This document shows positions 50,901-57,700 of a DNA stretch of 64,000 nt, in pieces. The notes beneath the pieces were generated by a model. It was not told the origin of the DNA. It made no database searches and was given only the letters and a program-made list of their open reading frames with translations. The position numbers and the translations under genes are program-made. Positions within the stretch are counted from its first letter, which is position 1. The number at the start of each line of letters is the position of its first letter. The DNA is from Eudromia elegans (taxonomy: Eukaryota; Chordata; Aves; Tinamiformes; Tinamidae), in contig PTEX01000015.1 in the NCBI GenBank assembly GCA_003342815.1, forward strand, positions 7,218,936 through 7,282,935, in the 5' to 3' direction.

Positions 50901-53900
50901 AGCTGTATCTCATATCAAGGATAAAATGTAGTTGTGTAATTTTGCACAGCATATCTCTCCCTTTCTAGTAACTGCTCTTTCAATTATATTTAACAGTGGA
51001 TCTCTTTTCAACTTTTTTTTTTCCCCCCCCCCAGATAAATCAGCATATCTTTCACCAAGGGGTGAAATACCATTTGGAAAGTACACTATTCCTATAAGCG
51101 TGTCTGATAATGGAGGAAAGCAAGGAGTCAGTTATGTAACAGTTAATTACTGTAATTGTGATACTCCGAGTGATTGCACTGAAGAAGGTACCGATCCTCG
51201 TGACTTACCAAGAGCTGGCTCTAGTATCAGTCTTGGGGTGTGGGCCATCCTTGCAATGATCTTAGGATCACTCTTACTGCTACGTAAGTACATTTCTTCA
51301 ATATGAATTGCAGAAAACTTATTTTAAAATAAGCTTAGAGAGCTCAGTTTGAACTTGACTCCTGCCTTTCTTTCTATTCAGAATCATTTAGCCTTCGCTT
51401 AGCCCTTAAGGCACCTGTTATATTTGTATTGGTATCACATGTTTCTTGCTTCACTTTAGTCCTTGTGTCTGTAAGATTTTTTTGGTAAGATATTCTATAT
51501 ATTCATGTGAGCAAGGCCAATAAAATACATTTTACATTCTGTAGGAATTATGAAATCTATTTCCTAGAACTTTTTGGTAATCCTTCATATTTCATGAAAT
51601 AAAACATTGTGATTGTGAGGCAGTGAATTTAACAATAAATTTTACAGAAACAGCATAATGTTGGAGGACAGGTTAGTTCTACAGTAGACCTATTAAATAC
51701 ATATTATTTTACCAAGTTTACCAAAGATTAACAGACACTTAACAGGTAAATGTCACTCTTAAACAATGAGGAGGTGATAGTGATGAATAGTAGCAAAGTA
51801 AGACCTCTGTGTTAACAAGAATCATAGACTCTATGCAGCCATGGATGGTACTGACCATACCACACAATGCTCATGTTTTTAAGAGGAATCCACTATCCGC
51901 TGATTCTATAGATGGAATTCCTAATGACAACTCCTCATCTTTAATCACCTCAGGACATGCTAAATTAACAAATTCTTCAGAATTTTCTATTTTCAATGAC
52001 CAGTCTTCTCCCTACTCAAAGTTAGCGATCCATTCTTGCTGGGTACATAAAACACTGGGGCCTGCATATATTTTGAAAGCTAAGTGTATCTGTGCTTTAT
52101 CTAAACACCACAGATACCTGAATTCAAGATGTTATTGTGAGGTGGAACTTGTAAATGGACAAGCTCAGTAGAGGTACCTTGTGAAGCATTATATAGGTTT
52201 CTATCACTGCCCCTTGACTGTTCAGTCCAAGATAGACTTGTTCTTTTATCATGGATACTTTTATCCTGTACATCCTTGTGCTCAATGCTGGTGAGTTTGT
52301 CTTCTTCACATCATTGCCAGAATCAGGAGGCCATCCACTGGGCCATGATGCAGATTGCACTGATAGCTGATCATTGCAGCGAAGTGCAAAGTGGCTCTGG
52401 GCTACTTCCCCCGCAGGTTTATGACCAAAAATCAAACTGCTCATGGGTAGTTAGGCAGAACTAAGTTATTTCTGATTGGCTTTAAGATATTGTTTTGATA
52501 AAGAGAAGGAAAGAGTAGTTCTTTGAATGAAATATTCAGGTCTTCATTTAGGAGTAGTATTAGTTATGCCTTTTTTTTTTTTAATACAAACTTATTTTTG
52601 GCTGAGTACTTGTTAGAATACTCAGTATTTTTACAGTAGCTAAGTTCCTTATGACATATTAGGTCCTTATGACATAATTTGACATCTGCTTATGAATAAA
52701 TGAAAATGTCTAACATGCAATTTTCATGTAGTACAATATAGTACATTTTTCTTCAGTCTCGGAATGTTTTCAGAAAAGAAGCTTGCATTTATTTTAGAGA
52801 GCCAAGAGAAATTTTGGAATAAAAAAGTAGTTCAAGAGTATTGTGAAAACTCTATTTATTATTGGAAAGCAATGAGCAGATGATTGGTATTTTTAGAAAC
52901 AAATAATTATTTTAATATTGTTTTAATCATTTATGATGCTTAAGCATTTGAAAATGGTAATACAACAATATTTATTATCAGTCTAAAATAAGTATCACTA
53001 TGAGATAAAACTCATAGTATCTTTCTCACCTTCTCTCCATAGTAATCTTGATTACAATTTGTGGCTGTTGTGGTGCTGGGGTAATGCACAGACAAGTCAC
53101 TGATGATTGTGCCAATCACAACTTAATCATTTCAAATACGGAAGCTCCAGGAGAAGAAGTGATGGTGAGTTATCTTTATTTCGACGTAGAAACATGTAGT
53201 TAAGATACAGCATTTCAGCTTGAATACTAGCAAATACATGATTCAGTGAAGGAAATAAGCAATCGAAAGCAGGAATGCTGACAATGCTGACAAATGCCAA
53301 ATTTCTGTTTCTGTGAAGCATTACTTAGTGCACTTAACAAGTTGTATGTAGTTCATAGTGTTATTTTTCTGTGTGTAGAACTTAGAGAGTTAAAGTGTAA
53401 TGAAACAATATGAAGTTTACACTTGTAACTGTTTATCTGATTTAACAGATTACAAACAGATAAGTTTGGAAACGAAACATTACTTTTATGTGATATCTGA
53501 CATATCCAAGAGTTCCTGATTTGTTTATCTATTTGAATTTAAAAAAATGTGTCTTTTTTAGGATCACAATATAATTCCATTACAAAATACAAGTGATCAA
53601 GGAGGTTATGGAATAAAAACAGGCGACCAACAAACATTTGAAATGGTCAAAGGAAAAGGGCATACTCTGGAATCCATCAAGGGAGGTGGACATCAGACCC
53701 TGGGATCAGTCAAAGAAGGAGGAGGAGGAGGAGGAGGAGGAGGACAGACTGTGATGGATACATGTAGATATTCTTACTCAGAATGGCATAATTTCACACA
53801 TCCTCGCTTAGGTGAAGTAAGTATTCTCATACAGGTCTCCTGCACTGTTATTGATGTATACAACCTTCTCCAGGAAGAAAATATGTATTTGAGTAGAAGG

Positions 53901-54764
53901 CTTTTCTCCCCTTCTCTTACTTGTTCCCATTTTGAATACCTCTCTTTAGGTAAAAAAGTCATCCTTCATCTTTTTTTTAGACATAGGCAGACTTTCTTTG
54001 CTTTGCTTAAATTTTAAGCAGTATGCTGTTTTTCATTTAGAATAATTTATTTTAGAATAATTACTTAGGTATTTTTGTGTGTGTGTGTGAGGGTTTTTTG
54101 AGTTTTTTGATTTTTTTTTGAGAATGTCTGTCTGCTTTTATTCTAACTGCATTCTTTTTTACTAATTTAAGACCTCATTCTTGGCAATAGTGTTGAACAT
54201 TAACACTATAGTTATTGCGTGCTTTAGAGAGCAAAAATTCTTCACTACTTGCCTGACTAGTTAAATGTAATTCTGACTTTTAATTTCAAATGATTTTTAG
54301 TTGTTTGACAGGTTATTTAAACAGGTTCTTCCTCTATTACTTTTACATACATGATTAATAGAAATGATTTATTATTAAATACTTTTATTTTATAGTCTGA
54401 ATGATATAGACCAATGATGTGCATTTTTTGTATGTAGGAATCCATTAGAGGACACACTCTGATTAAAAATTAATCAATGAAAGGTAAATCAAAGAAATTA
54501 TTTTTATGCAATACATTTAGGATAACAATTTAAGAAAATAATAAGGTATGTTCTTTTCCTATGCAGAAGGTGCACCTATGCAGACAGGATGAAGAACAGA
54601 AACATTCTGAGGATTATCTCCTTTCATATAACTATGAAGGAAAAGGATCTTTGGCTGGTTCTGTAGGCTGCTGCAGTGATCAGCATGAAGAAGAGGCACT
54701 TGACTTCTTAGATCAGCTGGAACCCAAGTTTAGGACATTAGCAGAAACATGTATAAAAAGATAA
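32865..54764 (+). CDS. DSC1: Desmocollin (DSC1-like), whole spliced gene, 17 exons
   Basis: Desmosomal cadherin; a calcium-dependent cell-cell adhesion receptor of desmosomes that acts with desmogleins outside the cell and with plakoglobin/plakophilin inside. I joined 16 exons (a form) by GT-AG sites with consistent phases: 2688 nt, 895 residues. Order: signal peptide ~1-26, prodomain to 129, furin site RTKR 126-129, mature start R130-W131, EC1 ~130-235, EC2 ~236-349, EC3 ~350-466, EC4 ~467-570, EC5/membrane-proximal ~571-688, membrane helix ~689-712, cytoplasmic 713-895. Calcium linker motifs DDNDNAP (229-235) and DTNDNAP (341-347) are intact. Sequons N160-YT and N541-IT are visible. DSC1 rather than DSC2/DSC3: recalled mammalian DSC1 shares LKRx[15 protein letters not shown], GQPxGL, CxCxTPSxC, WAILAMxLGSxLLL, GGGHQTLxSVK and [18 protein letters not shown], and the length of 894. 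Family assignment is near certain; paralogue assignment rests on memory and could be overturned by a tree. Intact, with no stops or frameshifts seen. Confidence 0.93.
32913..35471 (+). other. DSC1: Intron 1
   Basis: 2559 bp. The first ~450 bp belong to the CpG island, the rest is AT-rich. Long chance reading frames occur (for example 33628-34047 on the minus strand) with no domain. No repeat family recognised. Confidence 0.85.
32924..32962 (+). repeat. GGGCGCTGCGC tandem motif, intron 1 copy
   Basis: Tandem copies of the same GC-rich unit that lies upstream of exon 1, here 11 bp into intron 1 after the donor. May be slippage in GC-rich DNA or repeated binding sites; sequence alone cannot tell. 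Confidence 0.75.
35472..35556 (+). CDS. DSC1: Exon 2: end of signal peptide, start of prodomain
   Basis: 85 nt, residues 17-44 plus one base of codon 45. Reads [20 protein letters not shown] and on to GTLVGR. The acceptor is TTTTCTAG and the donor AG|GTGAGA, phase 1. Cleavage is likely near CEA/C (about 23-26). The VPSxLxAxTLVG pattern is typical of desmocollin prodomains. Confidence 0.92.
35557..38133 (+). other. DSC1: Intron 2
   Basis: 2577 bp. Includes a pyrimidine-rich stretch at about 35625-35672 and a 143-codon chance frame at 36053-36484 that resembles nothing known to me. No recognisable repeat or RNA gene. Confidence 0.85.
38134..38336 (+). CDS. DSC1: Exon 3: prodomain
   Basis: 203 nt, residues 45-112; acceptor TTTCTTACAG, donor AAAAG|GTAAGC, phase 1 in and 0 out. 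Includes [27 protein letters not shown] and [12 protein letters not shown], which are hallmarks of the desmocollin prodomain. This domain is removed by furin-type cleavage and keeps the protein inactive until then. Confidence 0.95.
38337..38777 (+). other. DSC1: Intron 3
   Basis: 441 bp, AT-rich, with nothing recognisable beyond its splice sites. Confidence 0.85.
38778..38897 (+). CDS. DSC1: Exon 4: furin site and mature N-terminus
   Basis: 120 nt, residues 113-152, phase 0 at both ends. Carries [12 protein letters not shown]: the furin motif RTKR (126-129), then the mature start R130-W131. Trp2 of the mature protein is the residue that swaps into the partner's EC1 domain in classical and desmosomal cadherins. 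The following [13 protein letters not shown] matches the family. Donor CAG|GTAGGT. Confidence 0.96.
38898..40242 (+). other. DSC1: Intron 4
   Basis: 1345 bp. Holds a short CAA repeat near 39279 and two adjacent perfect hairpins at 40076-40123 followed by a poly(T) run, 120 bp before exon 5. Confidence 0.85.
40076..40123. repeat. Two adjacent perfect inverted repeats sharing AAGCTT
   Basis: First hairpin 40076-40101: 11-bp arms AAGTTTAAGCT and AGCTTAAACTT with a 4-nt loop. Second hairpin 40103-40123: 10-bp arms GAAGAAGCTT and AAGCTTCTTC with a 1-nt centre. They are one base apart in intron 4. Confidence 0.9.
40243..40398 (+). CDS. DSC1: Exon 5: EC1 cadherin repeat
   Basis: 156 nt, residues 153-204, phase 0 at both ends. 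Includes [13 protein letters not shown] with sequon N160-Y-T, then [18 protein letters not shown]. The FAT tripeptide (190-192) lies where the proposed desmocollin adhesion-recognition triplet sits. DRE (196-198) is the conserved calcium-binding DRE of EC1. Acceptor TTTACAG, donor CAG|GTACAG. Confidence 0.96.
40399..41539 (+). other. DSC1: Intron 5
   Basis: 1141 bp with no recognisable repeat, RNA or extra exon. Confidence 0.85.
41540..41684 (+). CDS. DSC1: Exon 6: EC1 end and EC1-EC2 calcium linker
   Basis: 145 nt, residues 205-252 plus one base; acceptor TCTTACAG, donor CTG|GTAAGA, phase 0 in and 1 out. Carries [13 protein letters not shown], the full DxNDN calcium-bridge motif (229-233), followed by PEN (247-249), which starts EC2. 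Confidence 0.96.
41685..42919 (+). other. DSC1: Intron 6
   Basis: 1235 bp with short poly(T) runs near 41950 and 42860. Nothing else recognised. Confidence 0.85.
42920..43086 (+). CDS. DSC1: Exon 7: EC2 cadherin repeat
   Basis: 167 nt, residues 253-308, phase 1 in and 0 out. Contains DRDEP (in [13 protein letters not shown]), [14 protein letters not shown] and LDRE (305-308), the usual EC core. The acceptor is good (TTCACAG). The donor GAG|GTGATT departs from consensus after +3, but no nearby alternative keeps phase and it joins exactly to exon 8, giving LDRE-LVSKY. Confidence 0.92.
43087..44319 (+). other. DSC1: Intron 7
   Basis: 1233 bp beginning with the non-consensus donor GTGATT. Short reading frames only; no repeat family recognised. 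Confidence 0.85.
44320..44454 (+). CDS. DSC1: Exon 8: EC2 end and EC2-EC3 calcium linker
   Basis: 135 nt, residues 309-353, phase 0 at both ends. Reads [20 protein letters not shown] (309-328) and ends [11 protein letters not shown], with an intact DxNDN motif (341-345). DMAGQPYGL resembles the recalled DSC1 sequence DMGGQPFGL. Acceptor CTTTTAG, donor CAA|GTAAGT. Confidence 0.95.
44455..45860 (+). other. DSC1: Intron 8
   Basis: 1406 bp ending in an AAG acceptor. Contains the TA-rich microsatellite at 45436-45480. Confidence 0.85.
45436..45480 (+). repeat. TA/CA microsatellite in intron 8
   Basis: Alternating TA with interrupting G, ending in an ACAC stretch; about 45 bp. Confidence 0.85.
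45861..46046 (+). CDS. DSC1: Exon 9: EC3 cadherin repeat
   Basis: 186 nt, residues 354-415, phase 0 at both ends. Starts [16 protein letters not shown] and ends [10 protein letters not shown], both typical of EC3 in desmocollins. The acceptor is TTTCAAG, using the uncommon A before AG, but the family match starts exactly there. Donor AAG|GTAAGT. Confidence 0.93.
46047..47244 (+). other. DSC1: Intron 9
   Basis: 1198 bp with no recognisable repeat, RNA or extra exon. Confidence 0.85.
47245..47504 (+). CDS. DSC1: Exon 10: EC3 end and EC4 start
   Basis: 260 nt, residues 416-501 plus two bases, phase 0 in and 2 out. Contains [17 protein letters not shown] (the desmocollin form of the EC3-EC4 linker, 457-466), then [16 protein letters not shown]. 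The usual EC-start Glu-Asn is Glu-Cys here (477-478). Ends [14 protein letters not shown]. Donor ATG|GTATGA. Confidence 0.94.
47701..47843 (+). CDS. DSC1: Exon 11: EC4 cadherin repeat
   Basis: 143 nt, completes Cys502 and runs to 549 plus one base; phase 2 in and 1 out. Reads [24 protein letters not shown] and [12 protein letters not shown]. Sequon N541-I-T is conserved in the family. Cys502, Cys510 and Cys540 are additional to the recalled mammalian sequences. Acceptor TTAACAG, donor GAA|GTGAGT. Confidence 0.94.
47844..49354 (+). other. DSC1: Intron 11
   Basis: 1511 bp. Short chance frames only; no repeat family recognised. (Intron 10, 47505-47700, is only 196 bp and is TG-rich at 47565-47640.). 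Confidence 0.85.
49355..49570 (+). CDS. DSC1: Exon 12: EC4-EC5 junction and EC5
   Basis: 216 nt, residues 550-621 plus one base, phase 1 at both ends. Starts [13 protein letters not shown], then RPGNKNYP (563-570) where mammals have an acidic DxNDN-like linker. Continues [25 protein letters not shown] and SWKVTPHN. The donor ACG|GTATGT at 49571 is chosen because the earlier GTAACC at 49555 breaks phase. Confidence 0.9.
49571..51034 (+). other. DSC1: Intron 12
   Basis: 1464 bp ending in a T8-C10 pyrimidine run directly before the CAG acceptor. Otherwise nothing recognised. Confidence 0.85.
51035..51283 (+). CDS. DSC1: Exon 13: EC5 end, cysteine motif, most of membrane helix
   Basis: 249 nt, residues 622-704 (codon 622 is shared with exon 12, codon 705 with exon 14), phase 1 at both ends. 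Contains [19 protein letters not shown], then CNCDTPSDC (661-669), which matches the DSC1-type CxCxTPSxC signature, then [17 protein letters not shown], the start of the membrane helix. The acceptor follows a T8-C10 run ending CCCAG. Donor TAC|GTAAGT. Confidence 0.95.
51284..53042 (+). other. DSC1: Intron 13
   Basis: 1759 bp; it separates the two parts of the membrane helix. A 120-codon frame at 51809-52171 has no recognisable domain and is judged a chance frame. Confidence 0.85.
53043..53164 (+). CDS. DSC1: Exon 14: end of membrane helix, juxtamembrane segment
   Basis: 122 nt, residues 705-745, phase 1 in and 0 out. Reads [13 protein letters not shown] (helix end with a juxtamembrane Cys pair, possible palmitoylation sites), then [20 protein letters not shown] and EAPGEEVM. 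The NLIxSNTExPGxE segment is conserved across desmocollins; EEV matches DSC1 as recalled. Acceptor CTCCATAG, donor ATG|GTGAGT. Confidence 0.95.
53165..53561 (+). other. DSC1: Intron 14
   Basis: 397 bp, AT-rich, nothing recognised beyond splice sites. Confidence 0.85.
53562..53816 (+). CDS. DSC1: Exon 15: cytoplasmic domain with glycine run
   Basis: 255 nt, residues 746-830, phase 0 at both ends. Reads [32 protein letters not shown], nine glycines (798-806) coded by pure GGA, then [18 protein letters not shown]. GIKTxxxxFEMVKG and GGGHQTLxSVK match recalled DSC1. This is the common cytoplasmic part of the a and b forms. Acceptor CTTTTTTAG, donor GAA|GTAAGT. Confidence 0.95.
53718..53744 (+). 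repeat. Coding GGA trinucleotide repeat (9 units)
   Basis: Nine uninterrupted GGA codons give nine glycines (residues 798-806) in the cytoplasmic domain. Pure repeats of this kind are usually length-polymorphic. Confidence 0.95.
53817..54437 (+). other. DSC1: Intron 15 (before the alternative exon)
   Basis: 621 bp; skipping exon 16 extends the intron to 54566 (750 bp). Holds a short GT run near 54078-54089. Confidence 0.85.
54438..54483 (+). CDS. DSC1: Exon 16: alternative 46-bp exon giving the b form
   Basis: When included, it adds [11 protein letters not shown] and then a TAA at 54471-54473, ending the protein at 841 residues. Acceptor GTATGTAG, donor AAAG|GTAAAT. Desmocollin genes are known to make a and b forms through a short alternative exon of about this size. 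The b tail is nearly identical among desmocollins and lacks the catenin-binding region. The 46-nt length is not a multiple of three; the stop codon lies before its end. The acceptor tract is modest, in keeping with optional use. Confidence 0.92.
54484..54566 (+). other. DSC1: Intron 16, very short (83 nt)
   Basis: The spacer between the b exon and the a-form terminal exon is only 83 nt, close to the lower size limit for efficient vertebrate splicing. It contains a decoy AAG|GTATGT donor-like site near 54543-54550. Confidence 0.85.
54567..54764 (+). CDS. DSC1: Exon 17: a-form C-terminus, catenin-binding tail
   Basis: 198 nt including the TAA; residues 831-895. Starts [17 protein letters not shown], then [20 protein letters not shown] and [21 protein letters not shown]. 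The YEGxGSxAGSVGC and [13 protein letters not shown] segments form the plakoglobin-binding C-domain shared by cadherin tails. The C-terminal IKR resembles DSC1 (IKK). It joins exon 15 in phase 0 for the a form. Acceptor CCTATGCAG. Confidence 0.97.
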   Translation, partial: KVHLCRQDEEQKHSEDYLLSYNYEGKGSLAGSVGCCSDQHEEEALDFLDQLEPKFRTLAETCIKR

Positions 54765-54793
54765 AATGTGCCTTTCACAGTGCTGAGAAAAAC

Positions 54794-54801
54794 TGTAAAT
54801 A
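54794..54801 (+). promoter_or_regulatory. Pumilio-type element in the 3'UTR
   Basis: TGTAAATA, matching the Pumilio consensus UGUAnAUA, lies 30 nt after the stop codon and would be in every a-form 3'UTR. A second copy is at 56473-56480, only in the long 3'UTR. Function is inferred from the motif only. Confidence 0.4.
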
Positions 54802-55209
54802 AGTGGCTGTCATACTTTTGTGATATTTTGGATTTAGATATTTTGGAATTGAATGCAAAAGATTCTTCCATTGTGTTCTTTCTGGGGGAGAGGTTTATCA
54901 GGATTAACTTAGAGTTGGGAGAATGTAACTCTTCCTTTTAAGTTTACAACAACTTTTTTTCTCTCTACTAGACACATTGCATCAAAAATGAGGGAGTTGG
55001 AACTTCTTTTTTTTTTTTCTTTAAATTGTGTTAATATAGTAATGCTAGTTTCTGTTTAGCTTATATTTCCTAGTCTTTGTGATTACTTAAAACACAAAAC
55101 TATTTTTTTTTCCTTTTAACTAATTATCCAGCTTAAAAAATGTATTGTATTTAGCTTTGGAGAAGGAAAGCTTTTTTACTCACTGTCTCTTTGTTTTCTT
55201 TTCTGTGGA

Positions 55210-55215
55210 AATAAA
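55210..55215 (+). terminator. Proximal poly(A) signal AATAAA
   Basis: First canonical poly(A) signal after the stop codon, about 445 nt downstream. A second one follows at 55304-55309. Would give a short 3'UTR. Confidence 0.5.
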
Positions 55216-56472
55216 ACTAAAAGTATTACTGGTGAATATCAAATACCTTGTTAATTTCTAACATATACAAACTGAGATACAAAACAATTCTTTTTTCACA
55301 TAAAATAAAAAATACTAAAGACTACAGTAAAAAACTTTATATTTTGAAAATGAAAATTAAATATATATATTGTATATATGTAAAATAATATTCAAAAATA
55401 TATTTTTCTCCTAATGGGTTACCACCCATCAGACTTTCTATCCTAAGGGATTTATGGCATCAACAAATAGGGTATTAGCATTGTATGCGAGTATATATTT
55501 TTCTTTTAGGAAATAAGAGATTAAAAAAAATTAGGAAATAGGGATAATTGTTGTACTTAAATGATTGCAAGACAAATCTCACATTTACCTGACTCAAGTT
55601 TGTACCTCAGTTTCTTGTGACTTTTTATGTAATATCATTACAGAAATGACAAACTTTGTCAAGAGTTTTGTCCAGTGTAGCTCCCGGTGCCTTTTTTACT
55701 TGTCTTGTTATGAACCTCATTAAACTTTCCATAAGCAGAACTGACAGAAGGTACAGACCAAATGGACTGAGCATAGATCATGTTGCATGTTTTAAAGCAT
55801 GTTTTAAAGCCAGCTTTGTTAGAGATGCAAAAATACACTGGAGCAAACCGTCTATTTTATGTATGTTGCGTGATGGTTGTAAAGGTGTTCATTTACACAG
55901 ACCTCTAGCAGAAATCACCTGAATACCATTTGTATTTTAGTAGATTAAGCATACATATACACTATATATACACATATATATATATATGAAACTGTGTAAT
56001 TAATACCTACCACATTTGATAGTAGAGTCACCTGAGGATTGCCATGAGCATCCTTCCGAAATTCCGCCTCTGCTTCTCAGGTTGCTTTTATTCCCAAATG
56101 CTTTTAGCATTTGCTCCCCCGGTAAAGTAATCTGTCCACTGCACTTCAGGGATCCTCTTGTGTCTTAAAACAATGTCTTCCCGCCAATGAGAAACTGGTG
56201 CAATTGCTTATTTCAGGTTTTGTATTTCTGCTTCTAGAATTTGCTCTGTAAACATATGCCTTAGGAAGATACTTTTGAAACTGTCTATAGCTAACGATCT
56301 CTAAAAGACTTGTTAACAGTTAAGAGTCACATTGCTGTGAATGTCAGTGCACAACTGCTGCTGACTTCTGGTGCTGGAAGTTAGTTCCTGTACAACTTAT
56401 AGCTACTGAAAACCCATGACATCTGCTGAAGTTATAAAATAGTATTTTAAAAAATATTTATGTATCACACAT

Positions 56473-56480
56473 TGTAAATA
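56473..56480 (+). promoter_or_regulatory. Second Pumilio-type element, long 3'UTR only
   Basis: TGTAAATA, in AT-rich context near an ATTTA motif (56456-56460 region). Present only if the distal poly(A) sites are used. Confidence 0.35.
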
Positions 56481-56713
56481 TACTTCACAATATTTCTAGT
56501 AGGAAATAACTGTGGTTAGTAATTTTCAGAGCCCAAACTTAACTGTATTTTAATTTTTCATTTAAAAGTGGTGGCAAATTCATCCTATACTATATCCATT
56601 GACTGTGCTAAAAGTGACAGTCACTAGCAGCAAAGTATTAGATGATAAACAAGGTATTATGAACTTCTTTTATTACTAGAAATAAATACTAAAACAACTG
56701 TTTTGGATGCTAC

Positions 56714-56751
56714 TCTTCCTTATCTTCCATAATCTTCCTTATCTTCCATAA
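56714..56751 (+). repeat. 19-bp perfect tandem duplication in the 3'UTR
   Basis: TCTTCCTTATCTTCCATAA twice in a row with no mismatch, suggesting a recent slippage duplication. Confidence 0.92.
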
Positions 56752-57657
56752 ATGAGTTTTGCTGTACATGGAAAGGACAAATCTGTGGCTAGGGTAAGTC
56801 AGGATAGCAAACTCAAGCTCTGCTGACTACACCAGGTGAAGCTCTGTCCGTTAATCATCCTGTTTTTTGTTTTTGGTTTTTGTCTCTATTTTTGATTGTT
56901 GGCTACTTAGTTTTGAAGGTAATATTAAAGTCTTTTTCCCCTTCTTATGGTTTTTTTTTTAATTATTATATTACAATCCTGTAGTTCAGAAGGACTCTAG
57001 GATTATAGCAGAATGTACTTTTTTGAAAATTGGGGGAGGGAGGGCCATAGAGAAACATTTAGAAATATGGCTTCTTTCCTCAAAAAAGATGACATTAATT
57101 TGTGCTTTAATGTAATTGTTTTCATTTTAGCTATTTTAGGTAGCTGGTTGCCCTCTTTCTGCTCTTGGATTAAAAGAGTAATTTATTGAGAGCAAAATAA
57201 TGCTTCCTGCTTTAATTAGCATTCAAATTATATACTTTTTTTTTTACATTTCAAAGAACATACATAGTTACTTTTTTGTAATAAAGCACAAATTTGGAAT
57301 CTAATCTATTTGTTCCTTTTTAAATAAATTTGTAGAACCAAATCATTTATTTTGGTAGAACTAAGAGTAGAAAGATGACAGAGGTGCTTTTAAGAAATGA
57401 ACTGAAAACCAGCATTTACAGTGTATCTTCTAATCATGTGAATGACAATGTTGTAAAAAGTGTTAAGTATCAATTACACATTTGTATAAAGCATTCAAAT
57501 TAAATATTTCAAAATGAATAAATCACTGATTGTAACTGCCTTGAATCATATTAAAATTGTGAAGACATTCTTTTCAACTAGGTCATTTCTAAACTATCTA
57601 GTTGTGTAAACAGTATCTTAACATCTTGTTTTAGGTATATTTTATACAACAGTGAGT

Positions 57658-57679
57658 AATAAAATTTTTGCAAAATAAA
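57658..57679 (+). terminator. Distal paired poly(A) signals
   Basis: Two AATAAA hexamers 16 nt apart (57658-57663 and 57674-57679), followed by a CTTTTTCCTTTC-type downstream element. Best candidate for the long-3'UTR end, about 2.9 kb after the stop. Confidence 0.5.
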
Positions 57680-57700
57680 AGACTCTTCTACAAAAACTTT

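Larger units (their letters stand above)
54765..57700 (+). other. DSC1: Inferred 3'UTR of the desmocollin gene
   Basis: AT-rich sequence with no other gene signal after the a-form stop. Poly(A) signals AATAAA occur at 55210-55215 and 55304-55309 (proximal) and at 57517-57522, 57658-57663 and 57674-57679 (distal). The last pair is followed by a T-rich stretch, typical of a cleavage site. The true end is inferred, not observed. A perfect 19-bp tandem duplication lies at 56714-56751. Confidence 0.6.

Noticed and set aside
51809-52171. 120-codon frame in intron 13
   Set aside because: No domain, no splice context, ordinary intron composition.
32865-54764. Calling the gene DSC2
   Set aside because: The prodomain alone resembles DSC2, but membrane, tail and linker signatures and both isoform lengths fit DSC1 better.
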